A DNA stretch of 64,000 bases from Glandiceps talaboti. Taxonomy: Eukaryota > Hemichordata > Enteropneusta > Spengelidae. Shown here one piece after another: positions 47,101 to 62,100 of this stretch (the stretch's first letter is position 1; every line of letters starts with the position of its first letter). The position numbers and the translations under genes were made by a program. The notes beneath the pieces are model-generated. The model was given only the letters and a program-made list of their open reading frames with translations, made no database searches and was not told where the DNA came from. Where the stretch lies: assembly GCF_964340395.1 (NCBI RefSeq), contig NC_135553.1, forward strand, positions 16,607,501-16,671,500, read 5' to 3'.

Positions 47101-50100
47101 CCAGGTCTTTTAGACTAACAGTCTGGTCTGCATAACATGTTTGTCATAATTATCTTCATTTACTTATTTTACACCTCATCAAACTTTCACAGAAGTATTG
47201 TGATTGACGATTATCTTATCTTGGGGTCAAAGTTATTTTTAAAAAATTTGAATTAAACTAAAATTCTGACCGACCTACCCATCGTATTTTCTGTAGTCGC
47301 GTTATTGCAAACAACATTTTTTTTTTTTTTGCCTAAATAGACCGTAGAAATATTTAATAGATTCTATCATGAGGAGACTTGCTTACAATTGTGCAAATCT
47401 TTTGTTTATAGTTAACTGAAAGGGGGTCATGATGGCAAAGGTGATAGCCGTGACGTCACATCACATCACATCACATACAAAATGCTGTACACATGTATAT
47501 TAAAAACCCACACATAATTAATATACTAACTTCATTTTGATAAAAATACAAACAGTTATCAGCCCCTATATTTTTACTTGTTTGAAGCCAATCTGAGTTT
47601 TCTAATGCATGATAGCAATTATGAATTTTTGATGTAATATTTCATGCACTATATTTAAGGAAAAAATACATACCTGTATTTATCACCATTGCCATCAGAC
47701 CCTTTTCAACTGCAAACAAAAGATATTTTACAATTGTAAGCAAGTCATGATAGAATCTATTAAATATTTCTTGAATAATAATACAATCCTGAGTCTGCTC
47801 AAAGGTTTCACAACAATAGAGCATAGTAAAAAAAAAAAGAAAGAAATAAAAGCATGGCAAACACAAAAAGTTCAAAATCATGTCAAATTCAAAATGAAAA
47901 GATAAAACGCTGGATAAAAAACTGAAAGTGTGGAACTAAAACACTAAAAAGAAAAAAAAATTAAATTGTTTATCAAAAGTTAAAAGGTAATGTGTTCATG
48001 AGTAATGAAAAAATGTGTAAGTATTGAAAACTTAATTAAGGCAGCATGGGTTAAAATGCAAAACCAAACGTTCAAGAGATCGAACATAACTTTGAAAATT
48101 GACAAATTCAAATTAATAGCATTACAGCAACATGATTTATATTTTAAGTGTTTATTGTTAAGAGTGGATTAGCTTGTGTTCTTACCAGGTAATCCTCCTA
48201 TCCTCATATCTCCCAAGTATTGATTTATATTTTTCAGACTATATACTGTACCAGTGGAAAAAGTCTTTTACAAAAAAATTCATATCTAGAGCATGTATAC
48301 ATATTCTGACTTTAAGCATAGACTTTTGAACATCTATGCTTTTTTAAGTTACTTTTTCAAATATAATATAACCATAATGTAATTATTAAGTCTGACAAAT
48401 TGTAATTGTGAATTTTTTGGATCTTGTTATCTGATAATTTATAAGTTTGCATTCCCAAATGTGTTGCTACATAGTGTATAACTGTATATCCACAATTCAT
48501 TGGTCAAGGAGATAGATGTCAGACATTCCAGGACAACATTGGTATGATGGGTATCTGTCTGGGAAAGGTCACACAAGGCAAGATCATGTTGAGGTCATTC
48601 CAGACATGATAGCCGTAGTTGGTTATGACCTGAAGTAATGATATTGATAGTCCTGAGTTGACTGTACTTATCCCATCCTATCCCTGTGGCAACAAACATC
48701 GAATAGGAAAATCCATTCAAAGTATCCTGTACCCGCAAGCCATTGATCTTTAAAGTCTAACCCAAGAAGATTTTCCAACCTTGGTAAAGCAAAAAAAAAG
48801 CGATGGATAGGGATGATCGCACATATGTCCTACAACTTCAAAAGCTCAATAAACACCAACTTCGTACCATTAGAACAAAACCGGTTCACAGGTGCAACAT
48901 CAACACATTTAATTTATATATGATACAAACCATGATGAAAATTGTAGTGGTCATACCACTAGCACTAAGATCGATGCAATGTAAAAACATGATGATAAAC
49001 ACACTAAAATACTACTGGAAACCCAGCACTGTATATCAAATTAGAAGTAAATTTTAATCAACTTATCAACATATCTGTAGTAAATACAGAACTTGTTATC
49101 ATTGAAGGCGTGAAAGTTTCGAAATTTGGTTAGAAGTGCAAAAATGAAGTTCTGCTATGATATTGACATATAGAACACATTCTTTTCATTGCGTCGATGT
49201 TGTACTACGTGTCGACGTACAATTGGTATATAGTAGTCCATGGTTAACAGCTACTGTACATGTAGCTGTTGTATTCCAAGAATTGTCTGTAGGAACGAGA
49301 ATTTCAAAACTTTGCCCTTACGGAAGTCATTCAGTTTAAATCTGGTTCTATATTTTTTTTACACTCAACTTACTTTTGTTGCTGTACATCCAGATCTCAA
49401 ACAAACAAACCAAGCAAATGTAAGATTCCATGGATGGCAAGTAATTATCAATCATTGTAAGTAAACCACCTTTTTTCTTTCCTTTACAGCAAGAACTTCC
49501 ACCTTATTTCCAAATTTGGAATGAACTTGGCAATGACCTAACAGATCTTATTCTCCATGGAACTCTACGAGAAAAAATACATGAGGTAAGACTTATTTAT
49601 TGATGACGCAATATGAATTTCTTGAAGACTATCTTTTGCCGTGATCTTTTCTAGAAATAATGTGAGTCTGCTTCCTAAAAGGGAACATTTGTCTAATTTC
49701 ATTATCTCTGAGATACATGTAGAATTTGAAAAGCTCAGTGAAAGTATCACGTTTTGAAAATACATATGTGTTTTTAAAAGTTGCACACACACGGGAAGCA
49801 TAACCATCACTGGAAATATTGTATTGTAGGTTTCATTCTCATTTAGTGAATAGAAAACAAAATGAATCCATCTGGTTAAATAGATCAAGAATTAAAGTTT
49901 TCTTTTATGCTGTACTTTTTATTCCAACATATGGCAATGATTGTTCCTTTCCTGGTACATGAGTAAACAACTCTTGTTGATTGTCAATAATTCCCTTTTG
50001 TTATTATGATAACGATTTGAAATATTAGTTTTGATGTCATGGAACCATGTTTACATTCTCTACATACTTTCATACCTTCAAACCTAACAGCGGCAACCCA

Positions 50101-53100
50101 GATATAGAGTATGTTGTTCATACCTGCAACAACATGGTACCACTTGTTTGATTATTTTTTGTGATGTGTTGTGATGAGTCTGGCAGGTGAAGGAGTGAGG
50201 ATATATGAAATATAGTAATATATGTTTGGTGATGTGTCAATATTTGAAGTGTATTTGTTAGAAATTTTTTTTGTTTTCATAACTTCAGATGATCAGATGG
50301 AATGCAGTTGCCAAACATATAATAATGTATCGTGCTACATCTCAAAACTTAAAGACAATAAAATTGTATTGTAGGTGAAAGTGTAATTTTAATCATAGTG
50401 ACAGATACAAAGATGTCATAACTTCATACTTTGTGCACTGTCCCCACCTTTATGCCATGATTACCACTATATGGAGTTAGGTTTATTTGATAATAAAATG
50501 TGAAAGTGTAATTTTAATCATAGTGACAGATACAAAGATGTCATAACTTCATACTTTGTGCACTGTCCCCACCTTTATGCCATGATTACCACTACATGGA
50601 GTTAGGTTTATTTGGCAATACAATATTGTAAAATTATGCGACTTCTAATCTTGCAGTACTACCAAGGGCAACACTGGTCTGGATGCCAACTTGGTGTCTA
50701 ACTAAACCATGTGGCGGTGTAAATGGTAAGGATACCATATAGGAACTAGACTAGGGTAACACAAGAATGTCAAGCAATTATACGCAAGAAAGTAATTCAA
50801 ACTTATTTTGTGCTGTTTATTTCTTTAAAGCTATCTTAACTGATATGGGTTATGCTTATCATTACAGATGCCTCTCCTTGACCATATTTTGCTAGAAGGA
50901 CATCGACAGTTGAGACTCGCCCATCTGATACTATCTTGTTTGACTAGTGGATATGTATGGATGGGAGGTGAACAAGATATACCTGATGTAAGTTTAGCCA
51001 TCAAATCTTAGAATTGTTAAGGGATGATCGTACAATGTCACACAAGCTCAGTAAATGAACTTCATTCGTTTAGGAGGGAGGGGTCTGACACCAATGCGAT
51101 TGCTGAACTTCATTTTTGCACTTCTGTTAAACCATATTTTGGAAACCTTCAAGCCTTCAAGAATAAAAAGTTCTCTATTTACTACTGACATGTCTGATAC
51201 AGTAAGTCACTGGTAATGTGATATACAGTGCTGGTTTTCTGTTTAGTATTTGAATGTGTTTACCATGTTTTTATATAGTATAAATTGTATTTGTTTGACC
51301 ACTACAATCTTCACAATGGTTATATACCATATTTAAACATTGTAGTTGTTACACTTGTACATTTGTTTAAGGGGAGATGGTTTTGGCCTAAACGAACAAA
51401 GTTAGTTTATTAGTCTTGTGTGAGTTTGTGCGATCATCCGTAAGTGTACTCAACTTTATACTAGAGATGTCCAGACTTGGCATGTAAAGTTAGAAGAGAC
51501 AAAGAAGAATACTAGACACTGTACCAGTTTTAATTACAGTCCAACATCAAGACATATTGGTAACAAAGATATCACATATGATAACCATTATGTCCTATAT
51601 ATACAGGTCTGTAGCAAGTGCCCACACAGCAAAGCTGCATAGGTGAGCTCAGGTACTAGTGCACATGACTGAAATTGGTTAAACTAAGCTGTTCCATTTT
51701 CATGGTTACTTGCGTAACCATGATCTTTGCCATTTTGAATTCATGGTCTGTGCCATGTTGGATCGGATCATGTGACTCTAGAGAAAAGATTAATGTATTT
51801 GTTTCTGCATGATTTAAGGCCCGGTTACACGAGGCAACTCGACGAGCAACACACTAAGCAATTTGTCGCAGGGCCTTGCGACATCGCTAGATGCATCGTA
51901 AGGAAACCGACATGTCAGTCTTTCTGCAACTTGTCGCAAGTTCCTTCTCGAGTTGCCAAATGTAACCACCTTGTCATGTCACAAGCAGTAACCTTTGACA
52001 TATACCCACATGTCAAATGACGTTCAATGTTATGGCCGCCATGTTTTTAGTATAATTATTCTATTTCGGCAAGTATTTTTGATATAATTTTGATTATCAC
52101 CACAAATACCACCTATCACTGGTATACAACGTCTATGAATGCTTGATCTCTGCTGAATATCATTTTATTTCTAACTTGAATGCAAGTAGCGACATTGGAA
52201 AGATCAACATCGCCCTTAACGAACTTCAAATTGAATATAGTTTTATTATCGATACCTCTACAAGTTTTCAGTCATTTTATTGGTAATAGTAGCAATTTTA
52301 TAGCATTTCTTCCAAGGTCCTGCCACTAGAAGACTTGACCTCGATGACCTGTAACTTTTATATGTCCACGCATGTGCAACAGTTAGCACTTGCGACTCAC
52401 CAAGCAACTAGTTGCCTCATGTCTGCTTGTTTTGCAATATTTCCTTTTGCACAACAGAACAATAGTTAATTTAACTCCATTGTCATTAATTACATGTCAA
52501 ATAGTGATAATAACTATAAATTCCCAATTCTAATTGGTCTTAGCTTATAGGTTGACTAGTCTGATATTATTGGGTGATAACTATTATGTCAAATGCCCAT
52601 GTCTTGATATTATTGGGTGATAACTAATATATCACATTCCCATGTTTTGATATTATTGGGTGATAACTAATATATCACATGCCCATGTCTTGATGTTGAG
52701 TGCATGATAACCAAGTATATGATGGAATGTGCAGGGTTGCATACACCTGTGGATGTACTTGCTGTCAGATTAAAAGGCTTGAAACTTGTGTGGGCACCTA
52801 ATTGTAACTTATAAGATGTGAAATTCCTCAAATCTTCTCAAGCAGTTACTGAGTATTGCTGACTCATCATCTGGGCATTATTGCAAGTCATGGTTTTACA
52901 CGGCTTTCATTTTTAATAAGTAGTTGTTATGTTCACAAGCAACATCCTGAATTGAACAAAAGTGAAAGATCTTGTTTTCTTATCTTTATGACTGTCACTC
53001 ATATTGTACGATAAATAAAACTTTTGTTGTTCAAATAAAAGTTTCAGTAGTTGATGGTCTGTATAGTGTATGCCTCTTTCAGTGTCCTAATTTGTAAGAT

Positions 53101-56100
53101 CTCATATTCCTGCCATTAAAAATTTAGCAAAAACCATTCCAAAAAATTGCAAAGAATTCTTTTCAAGTAACTGATTTGGCATCTGTTTGTTGTTTACAGT
53201 TCAATGTACAGGTATAACCATAAATCAATCTACTGTGAAATCCTATTTCAAATCTGAATGGATTGATCACATGGCATTGTGCCAAAATTGATTCATTGAC
53301 CACACTATATAAAATGACATAAAAGTTAAGCTTTTATAAGACATCACAAAGTGCTGAAAACAGTGCATTGCGGTTGTTGACCAACTATTCTGAATGTGTA
53401 ATAGCATACAGAAACTATCCAACCTTGAGTTTGATGACCCTGGACATCTGAAAACAAGGGCGTTTTGTCCTTGTACATATATATGGATTGTGTGCTAATA
53501 TTTTCGGAGATGTCAACACCCATCTAGAATCAGTGTGCTCTCTCATGATAGCCAAATTTTGTTGTTCTGAATCAAATGAGGAAAAAAATGGTATTTCTTG
53601 TGAATCACCACATAGTAAGAGATAAGGGAACACTAAATTTTGATGTGTCACTACAAATTGTATGTGTCAGTGGTGCGTCAAATTGGCTTAGGAGTGCTTA
53701 TGTATGGCTTGTGTCAATGAAATTCATCATTGCCATGAATTGACAGATTCTCTGTGTATCATCGCAATACTATCGGGTAGATTTCATGCGTAAAGAATTC
53801 ATTAATAGTAATGATACAGGTATGTTGACCATTTTGTCTTTGTTTTTTTTGTAGAGGATTCCAGAGAACCTAGCCATTCCATTTTGGAGAGTTTCAGAGA
53901 GACTGAACATGCCTGCAGCTGTAGGTATGCACTGTTCAGTTTGTCTGGCAAACTGGAAACTCAAAGATCCGACAGGCCCTCTTCAACTCGAGTAAGTTTT
54001 GTAAGTTTTATTGTAACACCCTCATCAAGTTGCAAGGGATAAAGTCCCAAGGCTTGCAAAATCTCAGGTGAAAGACATAGCATATCAACACTACAGTTGG
54101 TATAACAAATAGATATTATTCCCCAATATATATCTTCATAGCCAAGGAAAACACAAGATGATATTTAGAACCAGAGATGTAGATGTGAGTTGTGATGATG
54201 TAGAACAACTGGGTTGTAAAAACCATATTTTCGTTTGAACGTGTTCAACCTGGCTTATGTGTGGTGAAATAAATGTGTTTCCAATAACCCGACTGACACA
54301 AGTTTAAGTCGCCAACCCTAAACATATTTTAGACATTTAAAACAAAAAGATAAGAATTTCTTTGTCTTCTTCAATGTCCTTCATGCATGTCTTCTGTTTT
54401 CTTTCCCCAGCGATGTCTGTACATATTATTTCATCAAACTATCACAGGAGGGATATTCTGACTGACATTTTGTTTGGTTTTGGGTCAAAGCAATATTTGT
54501 CAAAAATAAAAACAATTAAAAGATAAAAAAAAATTTTTAAAAATTAAAAAAAATCTCAACCTACCCACCCTTTTCTCTGTGGCCATGTTATCGGAAACAC
54601 ACAATTATTTCTTTTTTCGCCTAACACTTTGTAACGGTACCACAGATATGTGAAAATTGAGGTGATATGTTTTATCATGGATACCAGTTGAATTTGTATG
54701 CCATCCATATGGCCACTTTAACGAAGTAAGTCTACACTATTTAGACTGACTGAGAATGTGATTGATTTGAGCTATGCAGTGTCTCGTCAAGGTGACATTC
54801 GTAGATGTACTGCATGGAATGGTGAGCAAAGTAGCCAATTAACTAATGTGTTAACAAATGTTCAACATTGCTCTGTTATGTATAGCCATTATTGTAAATA
54901 AACTTTGATCCCTGTGGCTGCAATAAAGGAAGAGTGACAATCGGTCAAATTGTTGAGAACTTTTCCCAGCGTATAAATAACTTATAAGTCCAATATTGTC
55001 ATAAGATGTAGAGTATTGTCACAGCCATTCCAAATAAAGATGACCCCCCCAACTATTATACTCTTGACATTGTTAAAGCCAAAATAATGGTGAAGCTCTT
55101 TGCAATGGAATTCTTATAAATCTGAGGATTTGTTCATGCATGTAATACAGATAAAGTATGCAGTAATCCTGTCAATTCAGTGATTGTACATCAGTATTGT
55201 AGTGTTTTCGCCTATTTAAACTCAACATATTGGGATTAGGAACTGAAATTTGAGTACAATAAAACAGGTGACTTTAATAGACTCACCAAAACGAATAAAA
55301 GTTTTTCCTTTTATCTATTCAAACAAGTCCATATCTAGATGAGAAGGGTTGGTTGTCTTGTCGCAAATATGTGGAATATTTCACAAAGTCATACTTTACA
55401 AAGAGTGAGTCTAGAGCCAGTCTAGTTTACTTGAGGAATGTCTATCTTTCATATTGACCGATATTGGACCATTTGCCATTTCTGAAACATGTAATTTTTG
55501 ACAGAGCTTTTATTGAAGTTCACAAATATGTGACGTAGACAGTGAAATCAAGGTATTAATACTTTGGTGAAAAATAGGATCATTTGTTAAATGTTCACCA
55601 TGATGATATCTTTATTTTATGTAGCCTAAAAACTTCTACTTTTTTCACCGTACACATTGAACAAATATATTTCCTAGGTACATGTATTTGTATTACTGAA
55701 AACTTAACATTTCAAACACACTAAATGGATTTTATAAGGAATCAAAAAAAAAAAACAGGGGAAATTCACAATCTGATTCAAAAATACATAAGAACGAAAA
55801 GAAAGAAATTTCATCGTAAAATGTATTATGTGACTTTTGTCAGGATTGGGAAAATATGTTCATGAGGACATAGCAATGTATTTTTGCACTGCAATATTGG
55901 ACACTGTCATCAAAATCCAGCAATCCATTTGCAATGCAGAACATTGTGAAACTCATATCTACACTTGCAACATGGACATTTGCATCAAAGTCCAAAAGTT
56001 TGCTAAAATCCATTTATGTTAAATTTTGAGAAATTTGTATCTGCACAGAAACATGGACACTATCATCAAGATACAAGGTGGTGTTGATGAGGCATGGTTT

Positions 56101-59100
56101 TTCCTGATATCCGTACAAGTAGAACTAGACACAGCCCCTGCTTTAGTCAACATAGTGAAAGCCCAACAGGTAAGATAAGTCAGACAGGAATGTAGTAATT
56201 AGTACACATGGAAGAAGTAGAGTTTATATCTGCTAGGAAAACCTTAAAAAGTCCTTGATTAGTTACTAGTCAACTACATGTACCTCTAATCCTGTTGTAA
56301 TGGAATCATGTAGTCCTTTATCATTAGTTCACTGTATCTCATATATATATATATATCCGTCCGTCCGTCCATCCGTCCGCAGCCGTTTCTCGGAGATGCC
56401 TGGACCGATTTTTTTCAAACTTGGTACAGGGGCAACATACAATGGCATACATATGCACGTCAATTTGTTTCATGATACGATCCAATATGACCGCCTAGCA
56501 GCCATTTTGTTTGTAAATTTTCCCTGTCTAAAGCCATAACTCAGACATGCTTGAACAGATCTCATTCAAAGTTGGTATTAGGACAGTGTTCTATGACATA
56601 CATGTGCATATCCATTTGTTGTCATGATACGATCCAATTTGGCCGCCTAGCAGCCATTTTGTTTGTGAATTTTCCATGTCCAAAGCCATAACTCAGACAT
56701 GCTTGAAGAGATCTCATTCAAAGTTGGTATTAGGACAGTGTTCTATGACATACATGTGCATATCCATTTGTTGTCATAATACGATCCAATGTGGCTGCCT
56801 AGCAGCCATTTTGTTTGTGAATTTTCCATATCCAAAGCCATAACTCAGACATGCTTGAACAGATCTCATTCAAAGTTGGTATTAGGACAGTGTTCTATGA
56901 CATACATGTGCATATATCCATTTTCATCGTGATACGATCCAATATGGCTGCCTGGCAGCCATTTTGTTTGCGAATTTTCCATATCCAAAGCCATAACTCA
57001 GACATGCTTGAACAGATCTCATTCAAAGTTGGTATTAGAACAGTGTTCTATGACATACATGTGCATATATCCATTTTCATCGTGATACGATCCAATATGG
57101 CTGCCTGGCAGCCATTTTGTTTGCGAATTTTCCATGTCCAAAGCCATAACTCAGACATGCTTGAACAGATCTCACTCAAGTTGGTATTAGGACAGTGTTC
57201 TATGACATACATGTGCATATCCATTTTCGTCGTGATACGATCCCCCATACCCGACCCATCCTTTATTGTTGTAGGCATGTTCCATGTCCAACAAGCAGAC
57301 ACAACATAACTAAGTCTGTTTGATTTAGGTTCACAAGTGTTGTTGCGTGATCAGAGTAGTGATAATTCCTTAAAACCCAATCATAGCGGGGACTATGTCA
57401 TTCTCAATGACTTGTTCTATATAATTCTGTATGTACAGGCAGTGAAAGACCAAGATATACATTTGCAAAGTCCTAACTCCTTTTATCTGTTCTATATTAT
57501 TCTGTATATACAGGCAGTGAAAGACCAAGATATTTGTACCATGATAGAATCCCTAAATGTGATGACGTCCACATTGAAACAGATGAAGATGACACTAAGG
57601 AGAATGCATGGTAATTTATATATGTACATGTATTATCTATCCTGAAGTGAAAAACTGACATCCCTAAAGATACAAACGTCAGAAAATGTTTCCTATTCGA
57701 CTGCAATTACGTCATCAGTCTGGGCTTATCAGCCTGCCCTATTGGGGGAAAGGGGAGATTAGACCACACCCACAAATACTGTTACTAAGGTTTCTAAAAT
57801 GCTCAAAACATAAAATCTATATCAGACTATTCTACAATAATGTTAATTGTGATGTATGTCATTGATGACGTTAAAACTGTCTTCTGGCATTGATGACATA
57901 CTAGATGTTTCCTAGACATTTTAGTGTTGTATTCATCAAATTGTTTACATTCTTGAATACTAGGTTTGATTTCTACCCATAGTTAGTTATGGTTAACTAC
58001 TGCAGTAGGTTGAATACTACACATACCTTTTACTCAGCAACCTTGAAGAAATCCTTTGAAATTTCTTATCCTGTCTTTTCTTTTCTTTTTTCTAGAGAGA
58101 AGTAGTCCAGATGTGTTCTTCAACGTTTTGAGAATTTTTTTATCAGGGTAAGCAATTTATAATAGACAGTTGCTGTGTTAACTTAAATCTTTGCATACCT
58201 AAGGTTTTAACTTTGATGAAATTAGAAGGTGATTTTGAGGACTGATATGTCTCCAGATATGAAAGGTAAATTAGATTACAGTGATAACGTATTTAGTACA
58301 TGACTTGAAATGTCAATCAAAGGGATGTGACAATGACAATGTGAAGGTTAATCTGGTTTCCATGGAAATATTTGTCTATCAACAACTTAGGCTGTAGTAA
58401 TAGTGAATTTACGTTATTGGAATCTAGTTTTTGACGTGACTACATAACTTTCATCCAAATCACTCAGATGTCATCAGCATAATGATGTTATACTGTTTGG
58501 TCAGGTGACCTCCTAGTGGAATCACCTGACAGTAGATTATTGTGAATAGGTGGGAGATGGTATCCACAGTCACGGTTAGGCTGTGTTTACATGATGACAT
58601 TTTTCAAATAAAAGTGCTACTGTGCATTTTCATTTTAATGCGTGAACACATGTTTATACGATATGCCAACAAATGTTTTTGACCGTTACACAGAAACACA
58701 GAAGATAGAACAAATCGAAAAGGATGCTTTATGTGCAAACATAATGATCAATTGCATGTATAGGTACATCATTGATTGGGACCTTCCTGAGGTCAAATAT
58801 GTGTGTTTTTGAATTGTTGCATTTTCGGCCATTGACAGAACTCTGTTCTTAAATATCTCCGTGTTCACTCATTTAGATGGACTCTGTTTTCAAAAGAAAG
58901 TGGTTTGTTTTGAAATCAATGCACTTTCCGCATTGTTTTCAAACTGTTGCATTTTCATGTGCATTTTCGTTGTCACCGTGTAAACAGTAGGACTGGTGCA
59001 AACACAACAAAATAGTTTGAGTTTTCATGTGGAAACAACATCATCTGCAAATTTCTAGGTGGGATCATGCAGCTTTCCGAAAATTAGGATACAATGGTTT

Positions 59101-62100
59101 GATTTATGAAGGAGTTAGTGAGGAACCAATCAAAGTAAGTATTTATAAATCCTGGAACTAGAATTTAGTTAACTTGATAAAATGATAAAAGTTATCATGA
59201 AAGAACATAACTATGGTGTAGCAATAGTTAGTTCTTGTACCATGACGAAGGGTTCTAATTTCTTATGAGTAACGTTTGACCACTTCTTGTTGACAAACCT
59301 TGTCAAACTGTCTGTTTGCTGGCTTTACTGTGAAATGTTACTCATAAGTAATAAGAACCCTTGCTTATGGTACAAGAACTAATTATTGCAATTTATACAT
59401 TGACACAATTGTAGTACAAACATAGTCAACTTTTGCCAATATATGTATGCGTGACTGTAACAGCAAATGAACCAAGTTTCTAACTGTGGTATCCATAAGG
59501 AGATAAGCGGGTATTATTAGATATATAGATAGAAACTATATTTAACAACAGTTTTTTTTTTAAAGCTGAAAGCAATTATTTATTTCTGATATTTATCTTG
59601 TGGATAGCATTCAGGGGGAAGTGCAGCACAGGCAGCCATTTTGTATTCTTATGATGAAGCCCTTGGAATTAAACATGATCAAGCAAAAGGTAAGTAATAT
59701 TTGTTGTTGGGAGTGGGATGGGGTGGTGTAGAAAAAAATTAAATATTCATGTAAGTGTCTTACTGGAGAGAACAGTGCAATATTAGTAGCAGATCCAGGG
59801 AATAAGTATGTTATAAGTCATTACTCGGAGTTTCTTCTGTGATTATCGGGTGACTATTAACATCCTTCTCAATAAAAAACCAACACAACAAACATGCATG
59901 TACACCATGAAACAGACTCACCAAAACAGAATTGTAACAAAACTTTGTGCTTTTTTCTAAACTTGAATCTTCACCAAACTGTAGTGATAAATCATCTGGT
60001 ACATGTATATTCACTGTTTTATTTTCACAGAGGCCATCATTCATCGTTTTAAGCAGTACATGCCGCCAGATCATAGAAATTTCATCAAGGCTGTTGCTAA
60101 TGGTCCCTCTATCAAAGAATTTGTAAAAGTCATGCAAGACTCGGCATTGTCAGAAGCTTATATGGGATGTGTTGGTGCTCTCAAAGATTTCAGAAGTTAT
60201 CATATACAGCTTGCTTGTAGGTCAGTAGATAGTTAGTGTATTACATTCGCAGCTGCTTGTAGTTCAGTATGTTTGGCGTGTATATAGGCAGTTAGTGTAC
60301 TACATTCGAGGCTGCCTGTAGTTCAGTATGTTTGGCGTGTATATAGGCAGATAGTGTACTACATTCGAGGCTGCTTGTCTTAATGTTATTCACTTCTAAA
60401 AGACATAGGTAACAATTTAGTTTTCAAATTTCACTGTTGTACTTCATTGTGCGTAGTATTAAAGTCAGTGAGTTTGACTGAATTTTTGCCACAAAAAGTA
60501 AAAACCTTGTTAAGTTTCAATGAAGACTGTAAAAGCAGATATACTTTGAATAAATGTATTCTAGATACCTGCAATGTGTTTTTTCCCATAATTGATGTTT
60601 TTAATATTCACAAAGCCTGTCTGTGTCAAATCCTCTCAGGGATACTGGTTTCTAGGGTATATATAAAAGAGATACAAGTTTTTCAAAAGAGAAGTGTTAG
60701 TTTTGAATTTCACTATACTTATTCAATGGCCTTTTACAAAAGAAAATCTGAAATGATCATGAAAAAAGATAATAGTTCACCACAGAAATTTTTCGAATGG
60801 ATAAGAAAATCATTACATAGTAATGTGGCATCATGGTGGCTAGCTTGGAATCTTCAGGTTGTTTGAGTGGGGATCTGGTGGGATAGAGGTTGCAATGTGA
60901 ATGTTTTTACTCCCATGTACGTATAGAGACTGCAATGGATGGTATACTCCACAGGGAGATGTGGAAGTATAATGGGATCTTGTGCTGCGAAAAGGTCCAT
61001 ACCTAGAATAATAATTATAAAGCGCTTTGAGCACAGTGTGGGAAAGTACAATATAGCAGCAAAGGCTGCAATGGAGTGTATGCTTCCATCGGAAGTTGAA
61101 GTATAGTGAGCCATTGTATTGCATGCTATAGATCCATGCCAGGGGTAATAATTGTAATTTGTGTTTTGAACACTGTGTGGAAAAGCACTATATCAAAAAA
61201 CTAACATTATTATTATAATCCACAGTGAGGTAATGAAATGAAATTACAGACTTGTTCAAACAAAATAATGAATCGCTTGAAGAGTGAAGACAAAACGTAC
61301 AAAAGTTTAGCGTCAGCTGGATGGTTGTTTGAAATATTTAAAGTAACTTGATGTAGACTATTTAGTACTCTTAGGATTATCAGATAGCAATGACTGAAAA
61401 ATGTATGTTTTCATCTTACAGGTATATAACCATCCAAGCTCACAGGAATGCAGAGAACAACAATGAAAATTTCACCAATCACGCACGTGTTGGTAGTGGC
61501 GGTACAGGTAAGTGAACATTAACAATTTGTATACTTGATGCGTGTTTCCATGTCTCTATGCAGAGCTTTACAGTAACTTAAGAAGCAAAATTTATTTACA
61601 TCAACCACTTGGTATATTACTGTTTATTATGGTCATAGGGCATTCTCAATAAACCGTTTTCTTGTCTTGCGGCAGATCTCACGAGATCTCACGTGATTGC
61701 ATCCATAGCAGCCATGTGAGGGTGGTCAAGCTGAAAGTGACAAATGCTTAGCAACACTATTGTTCTCAAAATCATCGCAAACGGCAACATCAAAAGCTTG
61801 ACCACTATCACATTTGACAACCATTGTTGCTAGGCATATTTGCATATCTTGCGAGATCTGCAACAAGATGTAAAATCCCTTCTTTGTGCTTCACACTTGT
61901 GGAATACCTCAAGTCTGTAACTTCATTTCAGTTTTTTAAATCTGGTCTTCAGACCTATCTTTACGAGATGACTTTTGTTCAAGTTTGTTTGGTTATCGAA
62001 TTGTTTTTTGTAGTGTTTGTGTTTTGTAAAATGCATTAAGATATTTTTATGGAATGCACTAATATAAAAATCATAGATTACATTAGATTGTAATATTAGT

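Noticed and set aside
51820-52440. Possible MITE with GGTTACACGAGGCAACT end
   Set aside because: A partly inverted AGTTGCCTCATG occurs near 52411-52422, but the match is short and no target duplication is seen.
56851-57309. 152-aa open frame with internal protein repeats
   Set aside because: The repeat unit is near a multiple of three, which keeps the frame open by chance. It lies in an IDO intron and shows no domain.
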